Below are positions 7,568 to 17,179 of a stretch of DNA of 54,602 nt, piece after piece (within the stretch, counting starts at the first letter, position 1; every line of letters begins with the position of its first letter). Position numbers and translations under genes: made by a program. This DNA comes from Neorhizobium sp. SHOUNA12A (GTDB lineage Bacteria; Pseudomonadota; Alphaproteobacteria; Rhizobiales; Rhizobiaceae): contig NZ_JALBGV010000038.1 of assembly GCF_023006505.1 (NCBI RefSeq), positions 1-54,602 on the forward strand, in the 5' to 3' direction. The notes under the pieces are model-generated. The model saw nothing but the letters and a program-made list of their open reading frames with translations. It made no database searches and was not told the origin of the DNA.

Positions 7568-9195
7568 ATGGCTGGATCCATCACCTCATCATCGCGCCGA
7601 TCCTTGTGCCGCTGGTCGCCGCCGCACTCATGTTGTTCTTCGACGAGCGCCAGCGTGTCGTAAAGGCGATGATCAGCCTCGCATCGACCCTGATCCTGGT
7701 CGCCGTCTCGCTCACGCTTCTGCGGATCGAAAGCGGTCCAAGCGAATTCGACGGCGTTTATCTGCTCGGAAACTGGGCGGCGCCGTTTGGCATCGTGCTG
7801 GTTCTCGACGCGCTGTCGGCGCTGATGCTGCTGCTGACCGCGCTGCTCTCGGTCGCCGCGCTGGTCTTCTCGTTCGCCCGCTGGCATGCGGTTGGCGCGC
7901 ATTTCCACACCATGTTCCAGCTGCTGCTGCTGGGTTTGAACGGCGCCTTCCTCACCGGCGACCTGTTCAATCTCTTCGTCTTCTTCGAGGTGATGCTGGC
8001 GGCATCTTATGGATTGCTGCTGCACGGCTCCGGCCCGCTGCGCGTCAAGGCGGGCATGCATTATATCGCCGTCAATCTTGCCGCCGCACTTCTGTTCCTG
8101 ATCGGCGTCAGTCTGATCTACGGGACCGCCGGCACGCTCAACATGGCCGATCTTGCAGCCCGCATCCCCGATATCGAGCCGGACCGGCGGATACTGATGG
8201 AGGCCGGCGCCGGCGTGCTCGGCATCGCCTTCCTCATCAAGGCGGGCATGTGGCCGCTCTGCTTCTGGCTGCCGACCGCCTATAGCGCCGCCTCGGCCCC
8301 GGTCGCCGGCATATTCGCGATCATGAGCAAGCTCGGCATCTACATCATCCTGCGGCTGACCATGCTGCTCTTCGGCGAAGGACCATCCGCCGGTTTCGGC
8401 GCCGATGTGCTTCTCTACGGCGGCATCGCGACCCTGATCTTCGGCACGATCGGTGTGCTGGCGTCGCAGGCGCTAGGACGGCTTGCAGGTTTCTCGGTCC
8501 TGGTCTCTTCCGGCACGCTGCTGATGGTGCTCGGCATCAATGACGGGGCGATCTCGTCCGGCGCGCTGCTCTATCTCGTCAGCTCGACGCTGACGATCAG
8601 CGCCTTCTTCATGCTGATCGAACTGGTCGAGCGCGGCCAGGACGCCGGTGCGATTGTCCTTGCCGTAACCATGGAAGCCTATGGCGACGCGGACGAGGAT
8701 GAGCCGGAGGAAGGTGACGGCGTCACCATGCCGGGTACCATGGCGATCCTCGGCATCTGCTTTGCGGCCTGCGGCATCCTGCTGTCCGGCCTGCCGCCGC
8801 TCTCCGGCTTCATCGCCAAGTTCGCGATGCTATCGGCGATGATGGGGACCGGGGCGATCGGCGTACCGCCGACGGCGGCCGTCTGGGTTCTGGTCTTTCT
8901 CGTCATCCTCTCCGGTATTGCAGCGCTGATTTCGATGACGCGCGCCGGCATCCGCACCTTCTGGAGTTCGCTCGAAGGTACCGTGCCGCGCGTCCTCGTC
9001 ATCGAGATCGTGCCGGTGATGTTCCTGCTGTTCCTGACGCTTGCGCTCACCGTCCAGGCCGGACCGGCGATGCAGTATATGGATACGACGATCCGCAGCC
9101 TCAGCAATCCGCGGATCTATATCGATGCGGTGCGCAAAGCGGCGCCTATCCCTGACTACGACGGCGCTGCGTCGACCGAAGCAGGGGGCAAATGA
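7564..9195 (+). CDS. phaD: Pha/Mrp antiporter subunit D
   Basis: A 543-residue polytopic membrane protein, the second proton-channel subunit, homologous to NuoM/NuoN. ATG 7564 overlaps the phaC stop as ATGA. The frame is open well upstream inside phaC, but the overlap and the family length fix this start. Key family residues are visible: Glu in LFVFFEVMLAASYG and Lys in FLIKAGMWPLCFWLPTAYS. An acidic loop (DADEDEPEEGD, about 378-388) interrupts the late helices, as is usual for rhizobial PhaD. The gene lies in the same transcription unit as the other pha genes. Confidence 0.93.
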   Translation: MNGWIHHLIIAPILVPLVAAALMLFFDERQRVVKAMISLASTLILVAVSLTLLRIESGPSEFDGVYLLGNWAAPFGIVLVLDALSALMLLLTALLSVAALVFSFARWHAVGAHFHTMFQLLLLGLNGAFLTGDLFNLFVFFEVMLAASYGLLLHGSGPLRVKAGMHYIAVNLAAALLFLIGVSLIYGTAGTLNMADLAARIPDIEPDRRILMEAGAGVLGIAFLIKAGMWPLCFWLPTAYSAASAPVAGIFAIMSKLGIYIILRLTMLLFGEGPSAGFGADVLLYGGIATLIFGTIGVLASQALGRLAGFSVLVSSGTLLMVLGINDGAISSGALLYLVSSTLTISAFFMLIELVERGQDAGAIVLAVTMEAYGDADEDEPEEGDGVTMPGTMAILGICFAACGILLSGLPPLSGFIAKFAMLSAMMGTGAIGVPPTAAVWVLVFLVILSGIAALISMTRAGIRTFWSSLEGTVPRVLVIEIVPVMFLLFLTLALTVQAGPAMQYMDTTIRSLSNPRIYIDAVRKAAPIPDYDGAASTEAGGK

Positions 9196-9671
9196 TGCTG
9201 CCCTATCCGCTGCTCACATTGTCGCTGGTCCTGATGTGGCTGCTGCTCAACGGCTTCACGCCCGGCCATCTGGTGCTCGGCATCCTGGTTGCCGTGTTCG
9301 CGTCGTGGGCGATGGCATCGCTGCGCCCGGACAAGCCGCGGCTCGGCAAATGGTACCTGCTGCCGAAACTGTTCAGGATCGTACTCTACGATATCGTCAA
9401 ATCGAACATCGCGGTTGCGCTGATCATCCTCAAGGCCGGCCGCCGCAGCCACAATCCCGGTTTCCTGACCGTCGAGCTGGATATCGAGAACCATACCGCA
9501 ATCGCGGTTCTGGCCGTCGTGCTGACCAGCACGCCGGGATCAGCCTGGCTGGAGTATGATTCAAACGACAAGACGGTGTTGCTGCATATCCTCGATCTGG
9601 GCAACGAGGCGGAATGGCATGACACGATCAAGAACAGATATGAGAAGCTGCTGATGGAGATATTCGCATGA
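9192..9671 (+). CDS. phaE: Pha/Mrp antiporter subunit E
   Basis: A 159-residue membrane subunit of the MrpE/MnhE family. Helices fall near the N-terminus (LLTLSLVLMWLLLNGFTPG and HLVLGILVAVFASWAMA). The conserved region KLFRIVLYDIVKSNIAVALIIL is followed by the hydrophilic domain carrying LTSTPGSAWLEYD, the most conserved MrpE motif. ATG overlaps the phaD stop as ATGA. A second ATG follows immediately and could equally be used. Confidence 0.92.
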   Translation: MMLPYPLLTLSLVLMWLLLNGFTPGHLVLGILVAVFASWAMASLRPDKPRLGKWYLLPKLFRIVLYDIVKSNIAVALIILKAGRRSHNPGFLTVELDIENHTAIAVLAVVLTSTPGSAWLEYDSNDKTVLLHILDLGNEAEWHDTIKNRYEKLLMEIFA

Positions 9672-9949
9672 GCGCCATCATTCTCTTCAGTGCGGTCTCG
9701 CTCGCCCAGCTGATGCTGGCGGCGGCGATGGCGATCGCCTCGGTGCGCATGTTCCGGGGCCCAAGGGCACAGGACCGGATCATCGGCCTCGATACGCTCT
9801 ACATCAACGCCATGCTGCTGCTGGTGACCTTCGGCATCGGCACGGGCCGCGTGATCTATTTCGAGGCGGCGCTGGTCATGGGGATGCTGGGCTTCGTGGC
9901 GACCGTAGCGCTTGCGAAATTCCTGATGCGCGGGGAGGTGATCGAATGA
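9668..9949 (+). CDS. phaF: Pha/Mrp antiporter subunit F
   Basis: A 93-residue membrane protein of the MrpF/MnhF family with three helices. The segment RMFRGPRAQDRIIGLDTLYINAM, cut here to its key parts RGP and DR-GLD, is the family hallmark in the loop between helices 1 and 2. The ATG overlaps the phaE stop (ATGA), and the phaF stop in turn overlaps the phaG start. Confidence 0.92.
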   Translation: MSAIILFSAVSLAQLMLAAAMAIASVRMFRGPRAQDRIIGLDTLYINAMLLLVTFGIGTGRVIYFEAALVMGMLGFVATVALAKFLMRGEVIE

Positions 9950-10344
9950 TGCAGGCTGCCGCCGACATGCCCGTATGGGCCGCCATCGCGGTCGCGTTTT
10001 TCCTGCTGGTCGGTTCCGGCCTTGCGCTGATCGGCGCGATCGGCTTCCTGCGCCTGCCGACCTTCTACGAGCGCATCCATGCGCCGACGCTCGGCACCAG
10101 CTGGGGGATCGGCGGTGTCATGCTGGCCTCGATGATCTTCTTCACGGTTTCGTCGGGGCGCCTCGTATTCCACGAGATCCTGATCGGCATCTTCGTGACC
10201 GTGACGACGCCGATCACCTTCATGCTTCTCGCCCGCGCAGCCCTTCACCGCGATCGGGCGGAGGGGAACGGCAATGTTCCCGACAAGCAGAACAAGAGCC
10301 AGATAGCCAAGGGTGTTTCGGACGAGAGCGAGTCCTGGAACTGA
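9946..10344 (+). CDS. phaG: Pha/Mrp antiporter subunit G
   Basis: A 132-residue last subunit of the antiporter (MrpG/MnhG). The conserved loop GAIGFLRLPTFYERIHAPTL follows helix 1 and is typical for the family; helices 2 and 3 cover about 58-75 and 80-95. The hydrophilic tail from about 100 (RDRAEGNGNV on) is variable. The ATG overlaps the phaF stop. This closes the operon; no clear intrinsic terminator follows. Confidence 0.92.
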   Translation: MMQAAADMPVWAAIAVAFFLLVGSGLALIGAIGFLRLPTFYERIHAPTLGTSWGIGGVMLASMIFFTVSSGRLVFHEILIGIFVTVTTPITFMLLARAALHRDRAEGNGNVPDKQNKSQIAKGVSDESESWN

Positions 10345-10474
10345 TAGGTTCCGCCGAGCCTCCTGTCGGCAATCAAACCGCAGAACGCATCCGCACCATC
10401 ACCACCCAAGTCCTTGCCGACGACGCAAGCAGATCACCACCCGCGCATCCGATATTTGAGGTGGTCCGGGAGCC

Positions 10475-10498
10475 ATCAATTATGCGATCAATTGTGCA
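10475..10498. repeat. Tandem 12-bp direct repeat
   Basis: ATCAATTATGCG is followed directly by ATCAATTGTGCA, identical at 10 of 12 positions. MocR/GabR-type regulators typically bind direct repeats on one face of the DNA, so this could be a target of the downstream regulator, though it lies about 240 bp from its start codon. Confidence 0.35.
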
Positions 10499-10606
10499 AT
10501 GCAGCGTTCAGACCGAATTTCGAGCGGAAGGGCGCCGGCAAAGACAGTCGACAATGTGCGGTTCGGAAATTTCGCCTGAAAGCACGGGAAAATTGCAGCT
10601 AGGATA

Positions 10607-10729
10607 ACTAACTACCGTAAATGGAATGCTACAGATATCTCCGGTCCTCAAGTTGCGGCGCAATATCCGTTTTTCCTGATGACAGACTCACTGAGCAACA
10701 ATATACCGTCAATCCAGGACTAACTATCG
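10607..10729. promoter_or_regulatory. Pair of ACTAACTAYCG direct repeats before the MocR gene
   Basis: ACTAACTACCG (10607-10617) and ACTAACTATCG (10719-10729) are identical at 10 of 11 positions. The second ends 10 bp before the MocR-type start codon. They may be binding half-sites for autoregulation. The span given covers both copies and the DNA between them. Confidence 0.3.
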
Positions 10730-10739
10730 GACGTCATGG

Positions 10740-12143
10740 ATGAAGACCTGGAAGCCTGACCTGACCCGCAGCCGCTCCCCGCGATACATGGCGATCGCCG
10801 ATGTCATCGAGATGGACCTGAGGAGCGGCAACCTCGTCGTCGGCGACCGTTTGCCGCCGCAACGCGAGTTGGCAAAGGTGCTCGACGTCGATTTCACCAC
10901 CGTGGCGCGCGGCTATCTGGAAGCCCAGAAGCGGGGTCTGGTCAGTTCGCATGTGGGACGCGGCACATTCGTGACCGGCGGCGCTGATAAGGAACGCCGG
11001 GGTTTCGTTTCCGAGGCCGCGCCGGATCCGCGCCGGGCCTCGATCGTCGATTTTTCGATGAACATGCCGCCGGAGCCCGATGATCCGGAACTGATCGCGC
11101 GAATGCGGGAAGGGCTCACCGCAGTCGCAACCAATCTCCTGCCTTTGCTGCGGTATCAGGGTTTCGGCGGTGCCGGCATGGACAAGGAGGCCGCCGCGGT
11201 TTGGCTCAGCCGGCGCGGCCTGGTTCCCTCGCAGGAGCGCATTTTCATCACTCCCGGGGCGCATCCGGCGCTGTTGGCGATCTTCGGTGTCTTGGCAAAA
11301 CCGGGCGAGACGGTGCTGTCGGAAAACATCACCTATCCGGGCATGCGGTCGATAGCCGCCCAGCTGCGATTGAACCTCGTCGGCCTGCCGATGGACGAAG
11401 ACGGCATTCTGCCGGCAGCCTTTGCGGAAGCCTGCGAGATGAACAAGCCGAAGGCGCTTTATCTCAATCCGATCCTGCAAAACCCGATGACGCTGACCAT
11501 TCCGGAGCGGCGTCGGGAGGAAATTTGCGCAGTGGCACGCAAATACGGTGTGCCGATCGTCGAGGATGATGCCTATGGCTTTGTCCCTCTCCACGCTCCG
11601 GCACCGCTCGCGGCGATGGCTCCGGACCTGACCTGGCATATTGGCGGGCTTTCGAAATGTATCGGCGCCGGCCTCAGGCTCGCTTATGTCGTCGCCCCGG
11701 ATACCAAGGCGGCGTGGCCGTTCGTCAGTGCCATGCGCGCCAACAACGTCATGGCGTCGCCGTTGTCGGCAGCGCTCGCCACCCGCTGGATCGAGGACGG
11801 CACGGCCGACAGCATGCTGCAGTTTATCCGGGCGGAAGCGGCGGCCCGCCAGGCGCTGGTCGCAGGTATATTGCCAAGGGGCAGCTATCGCGGCGACCCG
11901 CTCGGCTTCAACATCTGGCTGCCGTTGACCGAGGGCTGGACCCGCTCGACGTTCGGCAGCCACATGCGCTCCGCCGGGATCGGTGTCGTGGCGAGCGATG
12001 CCTTCACCGTCGACGGGCCGGCTCCTGAAGCGGTGCGCGTGTGCCTCGGCGGTCCCATCCAGCGGCCGGCGCTCAAGGCCGCTCTGGAATTCATGGGGCA
12101 CGCGCTGGAGACCTCACCCGAAATGGCCGGCTCCTTCTTCTGA
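10740..12143 (+). CDS. MocR-type regulator (GntR HTH fused to aminotransferase domain)
   Basis: A 467-residue member of the MocR/GabR/PdxR family. The N-terminal winged helix (about 10-78) contains DRLPPQRELAKVLDVDFTTVARGYLE-type sequence, typical GntR. The class-I aminotransferase-like domain runs from about 95 to the end, with the PLP-binding lysine expected at about K306 in HIGGLSKCIGAG and the YLNP-LQNP segment and VEDDAYG before it. Such proteins sense PLP or its amino-acid adducts and control vitamin B6, GABA or amino-acid genes. Which of these applies here cannot be told, as no such gene is adjacent. The ribosome site is weak. DUF983 follows on the same strand after 135 bp. Confidence 0.87.
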   Translation: MKTWKPDLTRSRSPRYMAIADVIEMDLRSGNLVVGDRLPPQRELAKVLDVDFTTVARGYLEAQKRGLVSSHVGRGTFVTGGADKERRGFVSEAAPDPRRASIVDFSMNMPPEPDDPELIARMREGLTAVATNLLPLLRYQGFGGAGMDKEAAAVWLSRRGLVPSQERIFITPGAHPALLAIFGVLAKPGETVLSENITYPGMRSIAAQLRLNLVGLPMDEDGILPAAFAEACEMNKPKALYLNPILQNPMTLTIPERRREEICAVARKYGVPIVEDDAYGFVPLHAPAPLAAMAPDLTWHIGGLSKCIGAGLRLAYVVAPDTKAAWPFVSAMRANNVMASPLSAALATRWIEDGTADSMLQFIRAEAAARQALVAGILPRGSYRGDPLGFNIWLPLTEGWTRSTFGSHMRSAGIGVVASDAFTVDGPAPEAVRVCLGGPIQRPALKAALEFMGHALETSPEMAGSFF

Positions 12144-12278
12144 TCTCTCCTCTTCCCGCGATCCGTGACCGGAATGCCCTGCGGCATTCTGGCCAATCGA
12201 CGTATTGAATGCATCAATCTATATAAATGACTGCACTCAATAGTCGATTTGATCGCTTTGTTTCCAAGGACGATGATC

Positions 12279-12659
12279 ATGGATCACGAATGGCCTCCTC
12301 TCCCTCCCATGCAGACCGGCATCCGTGGGCGTTGCCCGCGCTGCGGTCAGGGGCATCTGTTCAACGGCTTCCTAACGCTTGGCCGGAAGTGCGAGGCCTG
12401 CGGATTGGACTATTCCTTCGCCGACCCCGCCGACGGCCCCGCCTTTTTCGTGATCTGCTTCGCCTGCGTGCCAAGCGTGCTTCTCGGCGTCTGGCTGGAA
12501 GTGCAGTTCCAGCCGGCCTGGTGGGTTCACCTGCTGGTGACATTGCCCTTCATGCTGCTGACCTGTATTCCGCCGCTACGGCCGCTCAAGGGTTGGCTGG
12601 TGGCGAGCCAGTATTTCTACAAGGCGGAAGAAGGAAAGCTGGTGAGGCGGGCCAGCTGA
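12279..12659 (+). CDS. DUF983 family membrane protein
   Basis: A 126-residue DUF983 protein. Near the N-terminus a rubredoxin-like zinc ribbon is visible, CPRCGQGHLF then CEACG (about 19-48), followed by the conserved segment FADPADGPAFFVICF and two membrane helices (about 60-78 and 84-105). Family members are found across alphaproteobacteria and some lie near cytochrome oxidase genes; the function is not established. ATG 12279 is preferred because AAGGA lies 8 bases upstream; ATG 12273 and a TTG further up are alternatives. It converges with the flavoprotein gene on the other strand. Confidence 0.85.
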   Translation: MDHEWPPLPPMQTGIRGRCPRCGQGHLFNGFLTLGRKCEACGLDYSFADPADGPAFFVICFACVPSVLLGVWLEVQFQPAWWVHLLVTLPFMLLTCIPPLRPLKGWLVASQYFYKAEEGKLVRRAS

Positions 12660-12670
12660 GTCCTGTCATT

Positions 12671-13810
12671 TCACGAATTGACTGGATCTCCGAGGAAGCT
12701 TGTCAGTTCCCGCGCGGCTGCGCCACCCGCGCGGTTCGCGCCGATCGTCGAAGCGGATGGGCCGTAACCGACGAGGTGAATTCGCGGGTCCTTGGCGACC
12801 TGCGTCGCCAGCCGGCCGGTCATGAAGATGCCGCCACCCGCCTCGCGCAGTTGTAGCGGGGCAAGATGATCGAGCGAACTGCGAAAGCCCGTGCACCAGA
12901 GGATTACATCAGCCCTTTGCTCGGAACCGTCCGGCCAGCGAATTGCATGTTCGGTGATCTCGGAAAACATCGGCAGCCTTTTCAGCGCGCCCCGTTCGCG
13001 CGCCGCCTCGATCGCCGGCGTGACGGGCAGGCCGGTCACCGAAACCACTGAACCCGGCGGAAGGCCCTGGCGGACACGATCTTCCACGAGCGCCACGGCG
13101 GCGCGTCCCGCCTCCGGCGTGAACGGCTCGTCGCGGAATTGCGGTTCCCGTCGCGTGACCCAGGTAGTCGAGGTGACGCGGGAGATCTCGTCGAGCAACT
13201 GGATCGCCGAAATCCCGCCTCCGACCACGACGACATGCTGGCCGGCAAATTCCTCGGCAGTGCGATAATCCCGCGTGTGGAGCTGCCGCCCATGGAAACG
13301 GTCAGCGCCGGGATAGTCGGGAATGTAGGGTGATTCCCATGTGCCGGTGGCATTGATCAATCCCCGTGCCGAAAAGGCGCCGCGGTCGGTTTCGACCCTA
13401 AACCGATCGCCCCTCGGGCAGACGACCGTTACCTTGACGGGACGATGAACGCGCAGATCGAAGGCGGCTTCGTAGGCCGCAAAATATTGCGGCACGGCAA
13501 CCGACGCCTTAACCAGATTGGCTGACGTATCGACCACCTCGTCGAACCGCATTCCGGGGAGGTCATGGACGCGGTTGGCGGTGGCGAGCGTCAAAGAAGG
13601 CCAGCGAAACTGCCAGGCACCGCCCGGCTCCGGAGAGTGGTCGAAGACCACGAAGTCCCTGTCCGGCGCAAGGCCGAGCTTACGCAGGTGATAGGCCGAG
13701 GACAGGCCCGCCTGACCCGCTCCGATCACGACGATATCCACCTTGATCGCCACGCGGGCATGATCGGGTTTGTCGTCGGCGGGTTGATCCAGTTCGGAGT
13801 CTGCGGCCAT
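12671..13810 (-). CDS. FAD/NAD(P)-dependent monooxygenase-like oxidoreductase
   Basis: A 379-residue cytoplasmic flavoprotein of the CzcO/flavin-containing-monooxygenase group. Two dinucleotide folds are seen: VVIGAGQAGLSSAYHL (27-42) for FAD and VVVVGGGISAIQLL near 195 for NAD(P)H. The link motif ILWCTGFRSSLDHL (about 310-323) is the conserved FMO/thioredoxin-reductase-like ATG-type motif, and the GYGPSASTIGANRAG segment near the C-terminus contacts FAD in relatives. It is shorter than eukaryotic FMOs but normal for this bacterial group. The substrate is unknown. No clear ribosome site precedes the ATG, so the first 20 hydrophilic residues may not all be translated. Confidence 0.82.
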   Translation of the reverse strand: MAADSELDQPADDKPDHARVAIKVDIVVIGAGQAGLSSAYHLRKLGLAPDRDFVVFDHSPEPGGAWQFRWPSLTLATANRVHDLPGMRFDEVVDTSANLVKASVAVPQYFAAYEAAFDLRVHRPVKVTVVCPRGDRFRVETDRGAFSARGLINATGTWESPYIPDYPGADRFHGRQLHTRDYRTAEEFAGQHVVVVGGGISAIQLLDEISRVTSTTWVTRREPQFRDEPFTPEAGRAAVALVEDRVRQGLPPGSVVSVTGLPVTPAIEAARERGALKRLPMFSEITEHAIRWPDGSEQRADVILWCTGFRSSLDHLAPLQLREAGGGIFMTGRLATQVAKDPRIHLVGYGPSASTIGANRAGGAAARELTSFLGDPVNS

Positions 13811-14018
13811 GCGGAATATCGATGCCAGTGACGGGTCAGGGAGCGGGTAGACGAGGCTTATACGTCCGCGAAAGACGCTTCAAGCAAAACGGGCTGCCGG
13901 TGCGTCGGGAATTGCCACGCCCAATTCATGTGGGGACGCCCACGGCCGAGCGCCGCCGGTGCTCGCTCTGGTCGCCGGACCTGTGCCATAGTGCGGTCCT
14001 TCCGACGAAAGCGATTCC

Positions 14019-15878
14019 ATGCCACCGACCCCAGACCGCATCGATCCCCTGTTTGACAGACAAGGCACGAGAAACCCGCTCGACGTGCTGAAGCGCGTTT
14101 ACGGCTATTCGTCATTCCGGGGCAAACAGGCTGCGGTCGTCGAACAGGTCGTATCGGGCGGCGATGCCGTGGTGTTGTTTCCGACCGGCGCGGGCAAATC
14201 GCTCTGCTTCCAGATCCCCGCCCTCTGCCGCGATGGCGTCGGCATCGTCGTTTCGCCGCTGATCGCGCTGATGCGCGACCAGGTGGAGGCGCTGAAGCAG
14301 CTCGGGGTGCGGGCCGCCGCCCTCAATTCCTCGCTGACGCGCGAAGAATTCGTCGATGTTCGCCGGGCGATCATCAATGGCGATCTTGATCTCCTCTATG
14401 TGACACCCGAGCGCATTGTCACGCCGGCCTTCAAGGATATGATCGGCAATGCGAGGATCGCATTGTTTGCGATCGACGAAGCGCACTGCGTCTCGCAATG
14501 GGGTCACGACTTCCGCCCGGAATATCGCGAGCTTGGCCATCTCGCGGAATATTATCCGGGCGTGCCGCGCATGGCGCTGACAGCGACCGCCGATCCGCAT
14601 ACCCGTGAAGATATCATCGACAAGCTCGCTCTGCGCTCGGCCGAGGTGTTCACGACCTCCTTCGACCGACCGAACATCGCCTATGAAATCGTCGAGCGAG
14701 ACCAGCCGCGCCAGCAGCTCCTGCGTTTCCTGTCCCGCCACAAGGGGTCGAGCGGCATCGTCTATTGCCTGTCGCGCGCCAAGGTCGAGGATACGGCAGA
14801 GTGGCTGAACGGGCAGGGTATTCGGGCACTCGCCTATCATGCCGGCATGGACCGCAGCATGCGCGATGCTAACCAGGACGCTTTCCTCAAGGAAGAGGAC
14901 CTTTGCCTGGTCGCGACCGTCGCCTTCGGCATGGGCATCGACAAACCGAACGTGCGTTATGTCGCCCATCTCGATCTGCCCGGTTCGGTCGAGGCCTATT
15001 ATCAGGAAACCGGCCGCGCCGGCCGTGACGGCCTGCAGTCCGACGTCTGGATGGCCTACGGCATGGCCGATGTCATCCAGCGCGGCCGGATGATCGACGG
15101 CGGCACGTCGGGCGACGATATCAAGCGCGTCGAGCGCGCCAAGCTCAATGCGCTGCTCGGCATCTGCGAAACCCCCGGCTGCCGGAGACAGGCGATCCTG
15201 GCTCATTTCGGCGAGGCGCATGGCGGGCAATGTGGCAACTGCGACACCTGCCTCAAGCCGGTCGAAACCTGGGATGGGACGGAGGCCGCCATCAAGGCGC
15301 TGGCGGCAATCTACCGGACTGGCGAGCGTTTCGGCACCGGCCACCTGATCGACGTGCTGCTCGGAAACCGCAACGAGAAGACCACCCGCTTCGGCCATGC
15401 CGACATGCCTGTCTTCGGCGTCGGCAAGGATATTCCGTCGAAGACCTGGCAATCGGTCTATCGCCAGCTCCTCGCCGCCGGCTTCGTCAGTGTCGATCAT
15501 GAGGCGTTCGGCGCGCTGAAACTGGAAGAGGGCGCGCGCGCCGTCTTCAAGCGCGAACGCGAGGTCCGTTTCCGCAAGGACCGCCCGACGACCGGCAAGG
15601 CATCGCGAAGCGCGTCGCCAAGTGCGGCAAACGCAAGATCCACGCTGGAAGGGGCCGAGGCAGAACTCTTCGAGGCACTGCGCGTCGCGCGCCTGGGGAT
15701 CGCCAAGGAGCTTTCGGTGCCGCCCTATGTCGTCTTTCCGGACACGACACTGGTCGCCTTTGCGACCGCCCGCCCGACGAGCCGCGACGCGCTGCTCGGC
15801 ATTTCCGGCGTCGGACAGTCGAAGCTCGAGCGGTACGGCGACGCCTTCCTGGCGGTGATCCGGGCGCACGACAGGTAA
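14019..15878 (+). CDS. recQ: ATP-dependent DNA helicase RecQ
   Basis: A 619-residue 3'-5' DNA helicase that acts in recombination and replication repair. The helicase core shows motif 0 and Walker A (FRGKQ, then [14 protein letters not shown] at 56-61) and the DEAH box in [18 protein letters not shown] with the RecQ aromatic-rich loop. The motif VI region is [15 protein letters not shown] to [10 protein letters not shown]. The RQC zinc site is formed by Cys in CETPGC and CGNCDTC (about 386-411). A winged helix follows, then an HRDC domain from about 553. All domains of full-length bacterial RecQ are present. The start ATG is the first in frame. It is divergent from the flavoprotein gene and convergent with the ROK gene. 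Confidence 0.95.
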   Translation: MPPTPDRIDPLFDRQGTRNPLDVLKRVYGYSSFRGKQAAVVEQVVSGGDAVVLFPTGAGKSLCFQIPALCRDGVGIVVSPLIALMRDQVEALKQLGVRAAALNSSLTREEFVDVRRAIINGDLDLLYVTPERIVTPAFKDMIGNARIALFAIDEAHCVSQWGHDFRPEYRELGHLAEYYPGVPRMALTATADPHTREDIIDKLALRSAEVFTTSFDRPNIAYEIVERDQPRQQLLRFLSRHKGSSGIVYCLSRAKVEDTAEWLNGQGIRALAYHAGMDRSMRDANQDAFLKEEDLCLVATVAFGMGIDKPNVRYVAHLDLPGSVEAYYQETGRAGRDGLQSDVWMAYGMADVIQRGRMIDGGTSGDDIKRVERAKLNALLGICETPGCRRQAILAHFGEAHGGQCGNCDTCLKPVETWDGTEAAIKALAAIYRTGERFGTGHLIDVLLGNRNEKTTRFGHADMPVFGVGKDIPSKTWQSVYRQLLAAGFVSVDHEAFGALKLEEGARAVFKREREVRFRKDRPTTGKASRSASPSAANARSTLEGAEAELFEALRVARLGIAKELSVPPYVVFPDTTLVAFATARPTSRDALLGISGVGQSKLERYGDAFLAVIRAHDR

Positions 15879-15894
15879 GCAGGCCGCCTGTGCG

Positions 15895-17049
15895 TCAGTA
15901 GAAAGTTGAGTGGAACGGTGTGATCGCAGCGCCCATCGCCGATGCGTCGCTGGCGATCTCCGAAATGATCAGTTTTGGACTGGGGCGCGGTACGCCATAA
16001 CGAGGGCGTCCGAAAATCTCCGTCCGGTCGATCATCATCTGCGCCAGGTCCGGCGGTACCTGCCCGCCGAAGACGATCGCCTGCGGATCGAAGATCGCCG
16101 AGATGGCATTGACCAGGCGATTGTAGGCCGGCGTGATTTCGTTCACCCATTCGGCAACACCTGGCCATTGCGGGTCGAAATGCCGGCGCATGTAAGTGAT
16201 GGAGGGCACATCGACGCCATTGCGAACAAGCCGCTCGATGAGCAGCTGTAGCGCTGGTCGCCGCTGGTTTTCCTCTTGGTTGTAGATGCCTGAAAACTCG
16301 CCGGCATTGCCATTGCCGCCCAGCAGCAATTCGCCGTCGCTGACCAGCCCGCCGCCGAAACCGTAGTTGAAGCTGAGATAAGCGAAATGCTTGACGTAGC
16401 GGCCGGCACCGAACATCGACTCGGCGATGGCACCGGTATTGGCGCCGTTGTGCACCCAAACCGGCTTGCCGAAAAACTCCGCCAGCAGCGGACCGAGTTC
16501 GATCAGCGACCATTCATGCAGCGGCAGGGGCGCGTTGTAGCGGGTTCCTCCGACATGATAGCCCGCTATTGCAAAGCCGATGCCGAAAAGAGCCTCCGGG
16601 GACAGGTCGTTGAGCTTCTGTGCCTCCACGAGCCGTGTCCTGACCAGATCGAGAGACTGCGCCATCGTGTGTTCGCGCAGCGTCACGCTGCTTTCGGAGA
16701 GGATATTGCCGGCAAGGTCCATCAGGCAGATGCCGATAACGTCGGTATTGACCGAGATGCCGCAGGAATAGGCGTAGCGGGCGTTGAGGCGGATCGTCGG
16801 GCTCGGCTGCCCGCGGCCGACGCCAGGTTTTGGAGAGCCGAGCAAGACGATGCCGCGTTCCGCCAGCTGGTCGATGATCCGATAGACCGATTGCTGGGTG
16901 AGGTCAGTATGATCGGTCACTTCGGAGCGGGAGAGACCGGGGTGACGCCAGATGAGTTTGAGCAAGCTGCGCTCGTTCGGCGAAACGACGCCACTTTCAC
17001 CTGCGCGCAGGAATTGGGGCGGGATCAGAGCTTCGGGAAAATAGGCCAC
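15895..17049 (-). CDS. ROK-family transcriptional repressor
   Basis: A 384-residue regulator of the NagC/XylR (ROK) type. An N-terminal winged helix-turn-helix (about 24-75, core LSRSEVTDHTDLTQQSVYRIIDQL) precedes a sugar-kinase-like ROK domain with DLAGNIL, NDANxG-like HNGANTGAIAESMFGAG, and FNYGFGGGLVSDGELLLGGNG. Unlike NagC, it lacks the CxCGxxGC zinc motif after the GxxxGEF segment. GTG 17047-17049 is chosen because GGAGGT lies six bases upstream. ATG 17079 is in frame but has no ribosome site and would overlap the putative operator. It is divergent from the Ugp-like operon and most likely represses it in the absence of a phosphorylated ligand. Confidence 0.85.
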   Translation of the reverse strand: MAYFPEALIPPQFLRAGESGVVSPNERSLLKLIWRHPGLSRSEVTDHTDLTQQSVYRIIDQLAERGIVLLGSPKPGVGRGQPSPTIRLNARYAYSCGISVNTDVIGICLMDLAGNILSESSVTLREHTMAQSLDLVRTRLVEAQKLNDLSPEALFGIGFAIAGYHVGGTRYNAPLPLHEWSLIELGPLLAEFFGKPVWVHNGANTGAIAESMFGAGRYVKHFAYLSFNYGFGGGLVSDGELLLGGNGNAGEFSGIYNQEENQRRPALQLLIERLVRNGVDVPSITYMRRHFDPQWPGVAEWVNEITPAYNRLVNAISAIFDPQAIVFGGQVPPDLAQMMIDRTEIFGRPRYGVPRPSPKLIISEIASDASAMGAAITPFHSTFY

Positions 17050-17083
17050 TGATCCACCTCCGTCGCCAACAATTACCATCGAG

Positions 17084-17094
17084 GTGTAATAATT
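17084..17094. promoter_or_regulatory. ROK operator half-site near the repressor gene
   Basis: GTGTAATAATT repeats the half-site of the full operator at 17180-17204. It lies 35 bp upstream of the repressor GTG start, a position suited to autoregulation. The left arm is poorly matched (CAATTACC...). Confidence 0.5.
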
Positions 17095-17179
17095 GCGGTT
17101 GTATGTCGCCGTCTACCTCGCGTTTTCCTTTGCTTAGATGGAAATGCCCTGCGCGGCAAGGGTTTCAGCTCGTCATTTA

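Larger units (their letters stand above)
10345..10739. other. Intergenic stretch between phaG and the MocR gene
   Basis: About 395 bp with no supported gene. Reading frames here lack a ribosome site and family features. It holds a tandem 12-bp repeat (10475-10498) and two copies of ACTAACTAYCG, the second just before the MocR start. It is therefore probably a long regulatory region for the MocR gene or an unseen divergent target. Confidence 0.6.
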
